NCBI GenBank assembly: GCA_934636905.1
Contig: CAKUBJ010000019.1
Span: 1 to 36,335, forward strand
DNA: 36,335 nt
Direction of reading: 5' to 3'
Origin: an uncultured Dysosmobacter sp.
Lineage (GTDB): Bacteria; Bacillota; Clostridia; Oscillospirales; Oscillospiraceae
Shown here: in pieces, positions 15,491 through 23,012 of the stretch
Layout: each line of letters starts with the position of its first letter
How positions within the stretch are numbered: the first letter of the stretch is position 1
Program-made: the position numbers and the translations under genes
The notes under the pieces: generated by a model
What the model saw: only the letters and a program-made list of their open reading frames with translations
Database searches by the model: none
Told to the model about the DNA's origin: nothing

Positions 15491-16369
15491 TCAGTTGGCA
15501 GGGGAGAAGCCCACGGACTCAAACACGGACATGGCCGCATCGGTCTGGAGATAGTCCAGGAATGCCTGTGCGGCCTCCTCCTTTTCGCCCTGCATGACGG
15601 CGGCGGGGTAAATCACCTGCCCGCACATCTCCGGCGTGGCGCTGTCTACCACGGTGAGGTTGGCAGAGAAGGCGTCGGTGGCGTAGATGATGCCGCAGTC
15701 GGCGGCGGCCTCGCTGACCTGAGAGGTGACTTCCTTCACGTTGTTGCCGTAGGTCAGCTTGTCGGCAACGGCCGCCTCGTCAATGCCGTAATAGGCAAAA
15801 ATCTTCTGGGTGTACTGACCAACAGGGACGTCGCTGTTGCCCATGGCCAGCATCACGTCGCCGCTCTTCAGCAGCTCCGCCAGCTGGTCAAAACTCTCAA
15901 TGCCCTTGGGGTTGCCCTCGGGAACCGTCAGGGTCACCTTGTTTTCCAGCAGGTTGATGCGGCTGTCGGCGACGATGAGATCCAGCCCGTCGGGGTTCTT
16001 CTCCGCATCGTCCTTCAGGCTGCCGTCTATGGCGTTCATCTGCTTGGGGGCGGCGGAAATGAACAGGTCGCAGTCTGCCCCTTCCTTAATCTGCTTGAGC
16101 AGGGTGCCGGAGGAATCGAAGTTATAGGTGATGGTGACGTTGGGGTTCTCCTGCTCATAGGGTTCCTTGATCTGGTTCATGGTTTCCGTCATGGAGGCGG
16201 CGGCAAACACAATCAACTCCACTGGGTCGGCGGCAGGCGCTTCCGCCGGAGTGCTGTCCGTGGTCTGGGAGTCACCGGCGGCGTCGGCGGCCGGCTCCGT
16301 CTTGGAGCCGCAGGCGGTGAGGGAGAAGGTCAGGCACAGAGCCAGCAGCAGGGACAAATACTTTTTCAT
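15491..16369 (-). CDS. modA: Molybdate ABC transporter substrate-binding lipoprotein
   Basis: 292 residues with a lipoprotein signal peptide (lipobox LTAC, Cys20) and a Thr/Ala/Pro-rich linker to about 50. The binding domain begins VELIVFAAASMTETMNQI, with the conserved ModA serine in AAASM, and contains YNFDSSGTLLKQI and MAMGNSDVPVGQY-like motifs. It captures molybdate or tungstate outside the cell. The upstream ribosome site is GAAAGGAAG. It follows the molybdopterin-binding gene after a terminator-like hairpin. Confidence 0.94.
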   Translation of the reverse strand: MKKYLSLLLALCLTFSLTACGSKTEPAADAAGDSQTTDSTPAEAPAADPVELIVFAAASMTETMNQIKEPYEQENPNVTITYNFDSSGTLLKQIKEGADCDLFISAAPKQMNAIDGSLKDDAEKNPDGLDLIVADSRINLLENKVTLTVPEGNPKGIESFDQLAELLKSGDVMLAMGNSDVPVGQYTQKIFAYYGIDEAAVADKLTYGNNVKEVTSQVSEAAADCGIIYATDAFSANLTVVDSATPEMCGQVIYPAAVMQGEKEEAAQAFLDYLQTDAAMSVFESVGFSPAN

Positions 16370-16455
16370 GGGAATCTTCCTTTCTGATCATAGCATATTT
16401 ATCCTCACTCTGCACTGCAAAGCGTGATATTCGTTTGAGGTGAACGGTGGGCAAA

Positions 16456-16480
16456 GGGAAACGCGCAGGCCGCGTTTCCC
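16456..16480 (-). terminator. Hairpin after the molybdopterin-binding gene
   Basis: Ten-bp arms GGGAAACGCG and CGCGTTTCCC enclose a 5-base loop, 8 bases beyond the stop of the minus-strand gene. The T run after the stem is short (TTTG), so termination may be partial and modA may share the transcript. Confidence 0.6.
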
Positions 16481-16487
16481 GGGAATT

Positions 16488-17507
16488 TTACTTCCCGAAG
16501 GGGCAGCTGGGCCAGTGACAGGGCTTGCAGCCAAGGCACAGCCCGCCCTCTCCCATGACGGCAAAGTCGGCTTTCGTCAGTTCCACTCCTGCGGCGATGC
16601 GGGGCAGCGCCAGATCAAAGATGGTGGCGCCGGCGTACATCACGCAGCCGGGCAGCCCCATAATAGGCGTGCCGTCCTCGAAATACCCCAGCAGGAACAT
16701 GGCACCGGGCAGCACCGGGGCACCGTAGGTGACGATCCGGGCGCCGCTGGCTCTGATGCCGCCGGGGGTGTTGTCGTCCGGATCCACACTCATGCCCCCG
16801 GTGCAGAGGATTACGTCCGCCCCGGTTTTCCGGGCTTCCGCAATGGCGCCTGCCACGTTGTCCACCCCGTCTCCGGAGTAGGTGACGGAAAGGGTTTCCA
16901 TGCCGTAGGCCGCCAGCTTTTCCTTTACCACCGGGGTGAAGGTGTCCTGAATCAGGCCCTTTTTCACCTCGCTGCCGGTGGCGATGATGGCGGCGGTTTT
17001 CTTCACATAGGGCAGCAGTTCCAGCAGGGGTTCCTGTCCGGCGGCGGCTTCGGCGGCCTGCAGCTTTTCCTCTTCGATGACAAGGGGGATCACCCGCATC
17101 CCTGCCAGCTTGTCCCCCTGCTTCACGGCGGTATTGCCGTGCCGGGTGGCGATCATGATGTCTTCCCGGGAATTGACGGCAATGAGTCGCCGGGAATCCA
17201 CCCGGAACAGGCCGTCACAGGCGGCTTTCAGTTCAATTTTGCCCTCTTTTACCTCGCTGCGGGTCATGTTCTTCTGTCCGCAGAGAGCCAGCAGCCGCTC
17301 CGCCGCGTCGTTTTCGTGCACCATGCCGGGGGTCATCTCCCAGACGTAAAGGTGCTCCTTCCCCATGGAGAGCAGCACGGGGATGTCCTCCTCCGTAACG
17401 ATGTGCCCCTTGCGGAACCGGGCGTCCTTGTATTGATCCTTGATGATCTGGGTCATGTCGTGGCACAGTACCTGCCCCACGGCGTCCTGCGTGCGGATCA
17501 GCTTCAT
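16488..17507 (-). CDS. Molybdopterin-binding protein (MogA/MoeA-like domain) with a cysteine-rich tail
   Basis: 339 residues. Residues about 165-300 form a molybdopterin-binding (MoaB/MogA/MoeA-like) domain with ATGSEV, SGDGVDNV and ILCTGGMSVDPDD. The first 160 residues are less typical. The C-terminus carries Cys324, Cys327, Cys330, His331 and Cys335 (CLGCKPCHWPSCPFGK), a pattern suited to binding a metal or an Fe-S cluster and not part of MoeA. It probably acts in molybdenum insertion into molybdopterin or in delivering the cofactor to a particular enzyme. It overlaps the MOSC gene by four bases (ATGA). Confidence 0.85.
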   Translation of the reverse strand: MKLIRTQDAVGQVLCHDMTQIIKDQYKDARFRKGHIVTEEDIPVLLSMGKEHLYVWEMTPGMVHENDAAERLLALCGQKNMTRSEVKEGKIELKAACDGLFRVDSRRLIAVNSREDIMIATRHGNTAVKQGDKLAGMRVIPLVIEEEKLQAAEAAAGQEPLLELLPYVKKTAAIIATGSEVKKGLIQDTFTPVVKEKLAAYGMETLSVTYSGDGVDNVAGAIAEARKTGADVILCTGGMSVDPDDNTPGGIRASGARIVTYGAPVLPGAMFLLGYFEDGTPIMGLPGCVMYAGATIFDLALPRIAAGVELTKADFAVMGEGGLCLGCKPCHWPSCPFGK

Positions 17508-17944
17508 TTCAGCACCTCAATTTCATCTCCGGCACGGACGGTGCCCTCTTTTACAACCACGGCGAAAATTCCCTCCGTGGGCATGACGCATTTGCCCACC
17601 GCCTTTTTGATGGCGCAGTCGTTGCGGCACTCCTTGCCGATCTGGGTGACTTCCACTTCCGCCTCCCCGATCCGCAGACGGGTGCCCACCGGCAGATGCT
17701 TCAGGTCGATGCCCACGGTGTTGATGTTCTCCGCGAACACCCCGGGATCCAGCGGGATGGGGGACAGCGCCCGCATGGTGTCCACGCTCTCCTCCGCCAG
17801 CAGGGAGATCTGACGGTGCCAGTCCCCGGCGTGGGCGTCCCCCACGATGCCGTGGTGCAGCTTCAGATGAATCTCCGGCACCGGCTTTTTCAATGTGCCT
17901 TTTTTCTCGCTGATATTGACGGATGTGACCTTTGCCACGGTCAT
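17504..17944 (-). CDS. MOSC domain protein
   Basis: 146 residues of a stand-alone MOSC domain (molybdenum cofactor sulfurase C-terminal family): [21 protein letters not shown], then GKECRNDC with the cysteines of the presumed sulfur carrier site. Such small MOSC proteins accompany molybdenum cofactor genes and may handle sulfur for the cofactor. ATG 17944 overlaps the moaC stop (ATGA coupling). The in-frame GTG at 17938 has better spacing (7 bases) from GGGAGG and is an alternative start. Confidence 0.9.
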   Translation of the reverse strand: MTVAKVTSVNISEKKGTLKKPVPEIHLKLHHGIVGDAHAGDWHRQISLLAEESVDTMRALSPIPLDPGVFAENINTVGIDLKHLPVGTRLRIGEAEVEVTQIGKECRNDCAIKKAVGKCVMPTEGIFAVVVKEGTVRAGDEIEVLK

Positions 17945-18420
17945 GCCTCCCTTTGATAATCGCCGCTCTTGCCGCCGGACTTTTCCAGCAGGCGGATATT
18001 GGTGATCTCCATATCCTTCTGAACGGCCTTGCACATATCGTAAATGGTCAGAGCTGCCACGGAAACGGCGGTCAGCGCCTCCATTTCCACCCCGGTGACG
18101 CCGGTACAGGTGACAACGGCTTTGATTTCCACCATGCACGGGTCGTCGGACAGGCGGAAGGAAAGGTCGATGCCCGTCAGGGGCAGGGGGTGGCACATGG
18201 GAATCAGCTCCCAGTTGTGCTTGGCGGCCTGAATCCCCGCCACCTGCGCCACCGCCAGCACGTCTCCTTTTTTCAGAGTGCCGTTCCGGATGTGGGTCAT
18301 GGTTTCCGGAGAAACCCGGATTTCACCGGCGGCGGCTGCCCGCCGGTGGGTGACGGCCTTTTCCGTTACGTCCACCATCCGGGCGCGGCCCTGCTCATTG
18401 AAATGGGTCAGTTCTCCCAT
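17941..18420 (-). CDS. moaC: Cyclic pyranopterin monophosphate synthase accessory protein MoaC
   Basis: 159 residues, the normal length. The family core is visible: [16 protein letters not shown], the active-site stretch [14 protein letters not shown] and [20 protein letters not shown]. With MoaA it converts GTP to cyclic pyranopterin monophosphate, the first step of molybdenum cofactor synthesis. It starts 3 bases after the moaA stop and overlaps the next gene, so the block is tightly coupled. Confidence 0.97.
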   Translation of the reverse strand: MGELTHFNEQGRARMVDVTEKAVTHRRAAAAGEIRVSPETMTHIRNGTLKKGDVLAVAQVAGIQAAKHNWELIPMCHPLPLTGIDLSFRLSDDPCMVEIKAVVTCTGVTGVEMEALTAVSVAALTIYDMCKAVQKDMEITNIRLLEKSGGKSGDYQREA

Positions 18421-18423
18421 GGT

Positions 18424-19368
18424 TCAGCCTCCGATCTGGTTCATATTCCGGGGGGTGTCGCTGGCGTGTTCCGCCAGATGGTGCTGCCGGGGCTTCTGCA
18501 GGATGCCCTGTCGGATAGCCTCCGTCAGTGCGTCGCCGTGGAGTCCCCGGAGAGGCAGTTCCTCCCGACTGTGGAGGCAGCCTTTCAGCTTGCCGTCCGC
18601 CGTCACCCGGATGCGGCGGCATTCGCTGCAGAAGGCGTGGCTCATGGGGGCGATGATGCCCACGGTGCCTGCCGCCCCCGGCAGGCGGTACCGCCGGGCC
18701 ACGCCGTTGGGCTCGATTTCTTCCAGCGCCGGGAACCGCCGCAGGACTTCCGTCACCGGCAGGAACCGCTCCTTCGGCCACGCCGCGCAGGGGCCCATGG
18801 GCATCAGTTCGATGAAGCGGACTTCCCAGGGATGTGCCCGGGTCAGTGCCAGAAAGTCCCCGATTTCGTCGTCATTGAAGCCGCCTATCAGCACCGTGTC
18901 CAGCTTCAGGTTCCGGAAGCCGGCGTTCTCCGCCGCCCGGATGCCGGCCAGCGCTTCTTCCAGCGCCCCCCGGCGGGTGATTTCCCGGAATCGCTCCGGC
19001 TTCAGGGTGTCCAGACTGATGTTCAGCCGGTCCACGCCCGCCTCCCGGAGAGGCCTCGCCAGTTCCGGCAGAAGGCTGCCGTTGGTGGTGAGACACAGTT
19101 CCTTCAACTCCGGAATCTCCCGCAGACAGCGGCAGAGGGTGGAGATTCCGGGGCGCACCAGCGGCTCCCCGCCGGTGATGCGGATTTTCCGGATGCCGCA
19201 GGCCACCGCCGCCCCGGCGATTTCCGCCAGTTCCTCCAGTGAGAGAATGTCGGTGCGGGGGCGCTTGCAGACCCCCTCCTCCGGCATACAGTACCGGCAG
19301 CGGTAATTGCAGAGGTCGGTTATACTGAGCCGCAGATAGTCCACGGTGCGATTGCATTGGTCAACCAT
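18424..19368 (-). CDS. moaA: GTP 3',8-cyclase MoaA (radical SAM)
   Basis: 314 residues. The radical SAM cluster cysteines are Cys20, Cys24 and Cys27 (CNYRCRYC), followed by the SAM-binding TGGEPLVR. A second 4Fe-4S cluster uses Cys247, Cys250 and Cys264 (FCSEC and KGCL). The family's C-terminal Gly-Gly tail is present (IGG). MoaA rearranges GTP for molybdenum cofactor synthesis. It is the first pathway gene after the GntR regulator, separated by a 154-base leader. MoaE, MoaD and MoeB are not in the window. Confidence 0.97.
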   Translation of the reverse strand: MVDQCNRTVDYLRLSITDLCNYRCRYCMPEEGVCKRPRTDILSLEELAEIAGAAVACGIRKIRITGGEPLVRPGISTLCRCLREIPELKELCLTTNGSLLPELARPLREAGVDRLNISLDTLKPERFREITRRGALEEALAGIRAAENAGFRNLKLDTVLIGGFNDDEIGDFLALTRAHPWEVRFIELMPMGPCAAWPKERFLPVTEVLRRFPALEEIEPNGVARRYRLPGAAGTVGIIAPMSHAFCSECRRIRVTADGKLKGCLHSREELPLRGLHGDALTEAIRQGILQKPRQHHLAEHASDTPRNMNQIGG

Positions 19369-19522
19369 TGTCCATCATTCCATTCTCTGTTTGTGCTTCC
19401 CGGAACGCCCCTTGGGCGCTGAAGAAAACGCCATCCGGCACGCAGCTTTGCCTCCGCCGCTGAAAAACAGCGCGCCCTGCATGGCAAAAGCGGATTTCCG
19501 CAGGGAGCCTGCGGCGGGGAAG
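19369..19522 (-). other. GC-rich structured leader of moaA
   Basis: Minus-strand RNA from this gap can form several stems, including CGCTG(5 bases)CAGCG near 19460, CGCCC/GGGCG near 19415-19430, and CCCTGC/GCAGGG near 19475-19505. A molybdenum cofactor riboswitch is possible from the context, but I cannot match the consensus by eye. Confidence 0.35.
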
Positions 19523-20218
19523 TCAGCCGCTCTTTTGAGAGAAGCCGCCGAGACAGAGAAGGTGCTCCTTCATGTAGAGGTATGCCATATCCGGCTGCCG
19601 GCTGAGAATTGCATTCAGAATTTTCTGATGCTGATGACAGGCTTCTTCCTGCCATTCAATCCGCTTCCCGGAAGAGGTGAGATTGGATGGCGCGGCATTT
19701 TCCAGTGCCGGCAGCTGCGCCAGAAAGTCATAAATCAAAGGGTTGCCGAAAGCTTCGGCAATCGCCAGATGAAAAGCCTCCGGCGATGCAGGGGAGGAAT
19801 CTTCTCCACCGGACGCTTCACCGCGGAATTTCCCCTTCAATCCCTGCAGAACCGCCTCCGAAGCGGTTTGAGCCAGCATGGCAGCAAGCGCCGGCTCCAA
19901 CAGAAGACGTGCCTGCATGACCTGTTGGAAATCGTACCGGATGTTCCTGCCGGAAGAGGCGGAGCGGGCGGAGATGCGGGGATCGTCGGAACTGACGATG
20001 ACGGTGCTGCCCTGCCCCTGCCGCGTCTCGATGAAACCGAGAGTGACCAGCTGCTTCAGCGCTTTCCGCATGGTGATGCGGCTGACGCCGTAAAGCGCGC
20101 AGAGATTGTTTTCCGAGGGGAGCCTGTCCCCCTTCCGATAAATTCCCAAGCTGATGGACTCGATGATCTGTTTGACGACGATTTCGTGGAGCGGCGTCTT
20201 TTGTATTTTTTCAATCAT
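19523..20218 (-). CDS. GntR-family transcriptional regulator (FadR/FCD-like)
   Basis: 231 residues from the ATG at 20218. The N-terminal winged helix is typical GntR: GDRLPSENNLCALYGVSRIT and MRKALKQLVTLGFIETRQGQGS. The C-terminal half is helical, with ARLLLEPALAAMLAQ and a late HQHQKILNAI, like FCD-type ligand domains. It precedes moaA on the same strand and may regulate the molybdenum block, though its ligand is unknown. It has its own promoter at 20272-20300. Confidence 0.88.
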   Translation of the reverse strand: MIEKIQKTPLHEIVVKQIIESISLGIYRKGDRLPSENNLCALYGVSRITMRKALKQLVTLGFIETRQGQGSTVIVSSDDPRISARSASSGRNIRYDFQQVMQARLLLEPALAAMLAQTASEAVLQGLKGKFRGEASGGEDSSPASPEAFHLAIAEAFGNPLIYDFLAQLPALENAAPSNLTSSGKRIEWQEEACHQHQKILNAILSRQPDMAYLYMKEHLLCLGGFSQKSG

Positions 20219-20271
20219 AGCCGGAATTTCCCTCACAAAAAATGCGGCCCTTGCCAACGGATATTAAGTTT

Positions 20272-20300
20272 ATCGTAGCACAGGCTCTGAAAAAATGCAA
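20272..20300 (-). promoter_or_regulatory. Promoter of the GntR gene and molybdenum block
   Basis: On the minus strand the -35 is TTGCAT (20295-20300) and the -10 is TACGAT (20272-20277), with a 17-base spacer. The start codon follows about 55 bases downstream. Confidence 0.6.
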
Positions 20301-20620
20301 GTTTAATCTGTATTTTTTGAATACATAAACAAAAGGAGCAAATGGGATGCCTGCATGAGATCAATCGGGACAGTGAAAATACAAGTGGGTAAACTGCGAA
20401 TCAATACAATAAAACAAATAAAAGTGCCAGATTTTATGCATAAAACCGTTATTTTCAATTGAGTATAATGAAATTTTTTAGGATCCGCCACAGATATGAT
20501 AGAAAAAATACAGGTTGAGGGAATGAACCGGCACGAAAAGAAATTTTCAGGATACTAAAAAAGCCGGAAGAAACAGCGAGGCAAAGACCGGCGAATCCCA
20601 CCTGAGTTTCAGCTGCAAAA
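20301..20620. other. AT-rich intergenic stretch without recognisable gene
   Basis: This gap separates the GntR gene and the next minus-strand gene's terminator. It is distinctly more AT-rich than its neighbours. I see no ribosome site with a plausible protein and no RNA gene. Confidence 0.55.
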
Positions 20621-20650
20621 ACAGGGCGGCCGGATTTCCGGCCGCCCTGT
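20621..20650 (-). terminator. Terminator of the uncharacterised pair
   Basis: Perfect 14-bp arms (ACAGGGCGGCCGGA and complement) enclose a 2-base loop, with TTTTT following on the minus strand. It lies 33 bases beyond the stop at 20684. Confidence 0.9.
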
Positions 20651-20683
20651 TCCGCTATGTCCATCTGCTGTCCAGCGATGTCT

Positions 20684-21328
20684 TCAGCCGTAACTCAGCG
20701 TCAGTTCCATATAGTTGGCGTCATCCGCGAAAAAGGGCAGGCCGGCGTGGGTTGCCCCGTCCCGATGGAACATGAGATGTTCCCCGGAGAGGTCGATGAA
20801 TACCGGGAAGTTCCCGCTGAGGGAGGTTCCCACCCCTGCGGACAGTTCCAGCCGCAGGCAGTCGTTCTCCATCCGCCACGCGCCGGAATAGCCAGGCTGA
20901 TATTCCTGCCCGTCCTCCAGATTTCTCGTGGGACACCAGCTCACCTCAACGCCGCCGTCCGATACGATGACGATTTCCACATCCGGCTCATCCTGAAATT
21001 CCTCCCAGCGTAAGAACAGCAGCAGGGGCTCGGCATACTCGCTGCGGTAGAGTACCTCCTCCGCCACAGGCCACACGCCCCGCTGGTTGGAGCGACAGAC
21101 AACATGATTGACCGCCAACGAGGTGTGTTCATCCCGTAGCACGATGCAGTAGAGGTCGCCGTAGCCGCCGTTCAGCACACGGTCTGAGGGGATGGTCTGC
21201 AAAAAGGCCATTTCCTCCATCAGCCCCGGCACGTTGGCCCACAGCCAGTCGGTGAGGCCGCCGTCCTGCTTCGCCGCGTCCCGGTAGCCGAGGTATGCCA
21301 CGGCGGCAGCCTGACGGGTGCTCTCCAT
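20684..21328 (-). CDS. Uncharacterised protein
   Basis: I do not recognise this 214-residue protein. It has no signal peptide or membrane helix and is acidic, with many Trp and Tyr residues. The C-terminal half (PVFIDLSGEHLMFH) looks like beta strands. It follows the zinc-ribbon membrane protein after 6 bases and shares its terminator, so the two are probably one operon. Some motifs suggest an intracellular small beta-rich domain, but I assign no function. Confidence 0.75.
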   Translation of the reverse strand: MESTRQAAAVAYLGYRDAAKQDGGLTDWLWANVPGLMEEMAFLQTIPSDRVLNGGYGDLYCIVLRDEHTSLAVNHVVCRSNQRGVWPVAEEVLYRSEYAEPLLLFLRWEEFQDEPDVEIVIVSDGGVEVSWCPTRNLEDGQEYQPGYSGAWRMENDCLRLELSAGVGTSLSGNFPVFIDLSGEHLMFHRDGATHAGLPFFADDANYMELTLSYG

Positions 21329-21334
21329 ACCTCC

Positions 21335-21982
21335 TCAGAACTTGCCGCTGCGCCCATAGCCGCCGCTGTCTCCGCGGAAGCTGTCGGAGCCGCTGGAACT
21401 TTTCAATTCGATTTTTCTGCGGGTTTCCGTGGTGTGGGTATAGAGATCCTGCCGATCCGTCAGCTTCAGTCCGGCGGAAGCCACATACGCGTTGGCTTCC
21501 GCCTTTTTTCTGACGGATTTCATTTTCCCCTTGAGAATCAGGCAGATGACCAGCGCAATCATCAGGACAATCACCACCGCAATGGCTACGCCGCCCCAGG
21601 GGCTGGCCTTCACGGGCGTGCCGCTCTCCGCCAGTGCCAGATAGGTGCCGCATTCCTTCGCATAGTCGGCAAATCCGCCGTACCAGTCATCGTCGGCGAA
21701 GTTGTCCAGGAAGCAGTCCTCCATCTGCCGCCCGCAGAAGGGACAGCGGTTGAAGCTTTGCGCCGCCGCTTCCACGGCCCGCAGCCGCGCCTGTTCCCGT
21801 TCCCGCTCATAGAGCGCCCGGAAGATCACACGCTTCCCCTCGGTTTCCGGCCGGATGCCTGCTTTGGAAAAGCGGATGGGGATGCTGTGCCACGCGCTTC
21901 CGCACTCTCCGCACCGCAGGGAAAACCGGAACTCCTCCGGCACGGATTGGTCGGTCAGAAGGTCTTTTGTAATCTGGCGCAT
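21335..21982 (-). CDS. Zinc-ribbon protein with a single membrane helix
   Basis: 215 residues from the ATG at 21982, which has AAAGGAGG 9 bases upstream. Two CxxC pairs (CGECG near residue 24 and CPFCG near 80) make a split zinc ribbon. One strong membrane helix follows at about 130-150, then a basic stretch and a Ser/Gly-rich tail. The N-terminal zinc part and C-terminal tail are on opposite sides of the membrane. I do not recognise a specific family. The gene is the first of a two-gene unit with the uncharacterised protein. Confidence 0.75.
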   Translation of the reverse strand: MRQITKDLLTDQSVPEEFRFSLRCGECGSAWHSIPIRFSKAGIRPETEGKRVIFRALYEREREQARLRAVEAAAQSFNRCPFCGRQMEDCFLDNFADDDWYGGFADYAKECGTYLALAESGTPVKASPWGGVAIAVVIVLMIALVICLILKGKMKSVRKKAEANAYVASAGLKLTDRQDLYTHTTETRRKIELKSSSGSDSFRGDSGGYGRSGKF

Positions 21983-22067
21983 GGCTGGCTGCCTCCTTTC
22001 TTTCTGCCTTGGTCGTGCGCTGTTTCCGTTCCCCATCTTATTGGATCCTGCCCCCTAAAAATATTGA

Positions 22068-22111
22068 CCTGAGGCGTAATTTCACCGGAATCCGGAAAAT
22101 TACGCCTCAGG
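22068..22111. repeat. Inverted repeat with nested stem
   Basis: Outer 15-bp arms (CCTGAGGCGTAATTT at 22068-22082 and its complement at 22097-22111) enclose a nested CCGGA/TCCGG stem. It lies upstream of the zinc-ribbon gene. The 22112-22237 bases next to it contain nothing I can name. Confidence 0.6.
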
Positions 22112-22237
22112 CGTAGACGGTATCACCAAATTGGACTTTTCGCATTTGTGCAGGATGTCAGTTTTGTCGAAGCGGACGGAGCGTCTCACCATGCTGCCCG
22201 CAGCGGCGGAAGCAGGCGAGTGTTTTCAATTTTCAAA

Positions 22238-22274
22238 AAGCGGAACACCACCCTATAGGGTGGTGTTCCGCTTT
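22238..22274. terminator. Perfect palindromic hairpin
   Basis: Roughly 18-bp perfect arms (AAAGCGGAACACCACCCT type) meet without a spacer at 22255/22256, with A and T runs at the ends. It could terminate transcripts in either direction in the gap between tRNA-Gly and the zinc-ribbon gene. The following 22275-22412 has no recognisable gene. Confidence 0.6.
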
Positions 22275-22412
22275 GGATTATGTTGGCAAAAATAAGATGT
22301 TCTTTGTGCACCCGCAAGGAAAGGGGTGTTTGCGGGGAAAACCTTTGTCGGGTTTTCCCTGCTTTCAAACAAGACCCGCCGCAGGCGGGCAATTTGCGCA
22401 GTAAATCGAAGG

Positions 22413-22465
22413 CGCTCCAAAGAGAAAGAGGACTTGCGATGCAAGTCCTCTTTCTCTTTGGAGCG
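22413..22465 (-). terminator. tRNA-Gly terminator overlapping the acceptor end
   Basis: Perfect 25-bp arms (22413-22437 and 22441-22465) surround a 3-base loop. The outer seven bases of one arm are the 3' end of tRNA-Gly. On the minus strand the distal arm is T-rich (TCCTCTTTCTCTTT), which can act as the termination tract. Confidence 0.75.
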
Positions 22466-22534
22466 GGCTACGAGGCTCGAACTCGCTACCTCCACCTTGG
22501 CAAGGTGGCGCTCTACCAGATGAGCTAAGCCCGC
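22459..22534 (-). tRNA. tRNA-Gly (anticodon GCC)
   Basis: A 76-base cloverleaf on the minus strand with an encoded CCA. The acceptor pairs GCGGGCT with AGCCCGC, the anticodon loop is TTGCCAA, and the T arm is GAGTTCGAGCCTC. It has its own promoter and terminator. Confidence 0.96.
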
Positions 22535-22546
22535 GAAACAAGATGT

Positions 22547-22575
22547 ATTTTAACAGAGAGGCCATGCTTTGTCAA
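22547..22575 (-). promoter_or_regulatory. Promoter of tRNA-Gly
   Basis: On the minus strand a perfect -35 TTGACA (22570-22575), a 17-base spacer and the -10 TAAAAT (22547-22552) lie 12 bases before the tRNA. The tail of the phage remnant frame runs across this promoter. Confidence 0.88.
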
Positions 22576-22813
22576 GAATTTTTTTTGAAATTACAGAGCC
22601 GTTTGCGGCTGTCTGCCGGCTGTACCATTCCTGATAGGTGGTTCGCTTCGGCATAGGTTCCCCGCTGTTCAGCCAGTCCAGGGCTTCTTCTGGGTCATAT
22701 TCAACCGTCGTACAACGGCAGTTCGGGTGAATGGGCGGGTAATTGACGCCAGGTTCCGCGTCAGACACTTTGAAACGACGCCCGTCCAGGGCGCCGCAAA
22801 AGTGTAACTGCAA
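22550..22813 (-). pseudogene. Fragment of a phage minor head protein (SPP1 gp7-like C-terminus)
   Basis: The 87-residue frame carries NYPPIHPNCRCTT, the hallmark of the C-terminus of SPP1 gp7/Mu F-type head morphogenesis proteins, followed by EYDPEEALDWLNSG. The 250-plus residues normally preceding it are absent; the only start is a TTG inside the palindrome at 22801-22842. The last codons overlap the tRNA-Gly promoter. It is a deletion remnant and presumably non-functional. Confidence 0.75.
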
Positions 22814-22842
22814 AAAGTCTGTCGACTTAATGCAATTACACT
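22801..22842. repeat. 42-bp imperfect palindrome at the junction of two divergent phage frames
   Basis: Nineteen-base arms (22801-22819 and 22824-22842) match at 16 positions around the 4-base centre TGTC. The outer parts are AGTGTAA and TTACACT. Both arms encode Met-Gln-Leu-His at the beginning of divergent frames, one on each strand. It marks the point where the head-protein fragment meets plus-strand phage genes. Confidence 0.7.
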
Positions 22843-23006
22843 ATACACGGGAGCGTCCTGGGCTACAATTCGGAGAAAGGTACACCGTCCCCGTGATCCT
22901 GTATGGCCGGAAGGACCGCTTCCTTCGCCTGAACACCGTCTGGCAGATCGACACCGGAGCGAAGGCCCCGCATTTTATCACGGCGACGCCGGAAAGGAAG
23001 AAGTGA
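22830..23006 (+). CDS. Small phage-element protein
   Basis: A 58-residue protein starting at the ATG inside the palindrome. The sequence reads like a compact beta-rich phage or mobile-element protein (YTVPVILYGRKDRFLRLNTV) with a lysine-rich end. I do not recognise a family and see no strong ribosome site, so its expression is uncertain. The next frame begins 6 bases later. Confidence 0.45.
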   Translation: MQLHYTRERPGLQFGERYTVPVILYGRKDRFLRLNTVWQIDTGAKAPHFITATPERKK

Positions 23007-23012
23007 CAGCCT

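Noticed and set aside
22100..22192. A 30-codon minus-strand open frame in the gap before tRNA-Gly
   Set aside because: No ribosome site, no similarity that I recognise, and its end runs into an inverted repeat.
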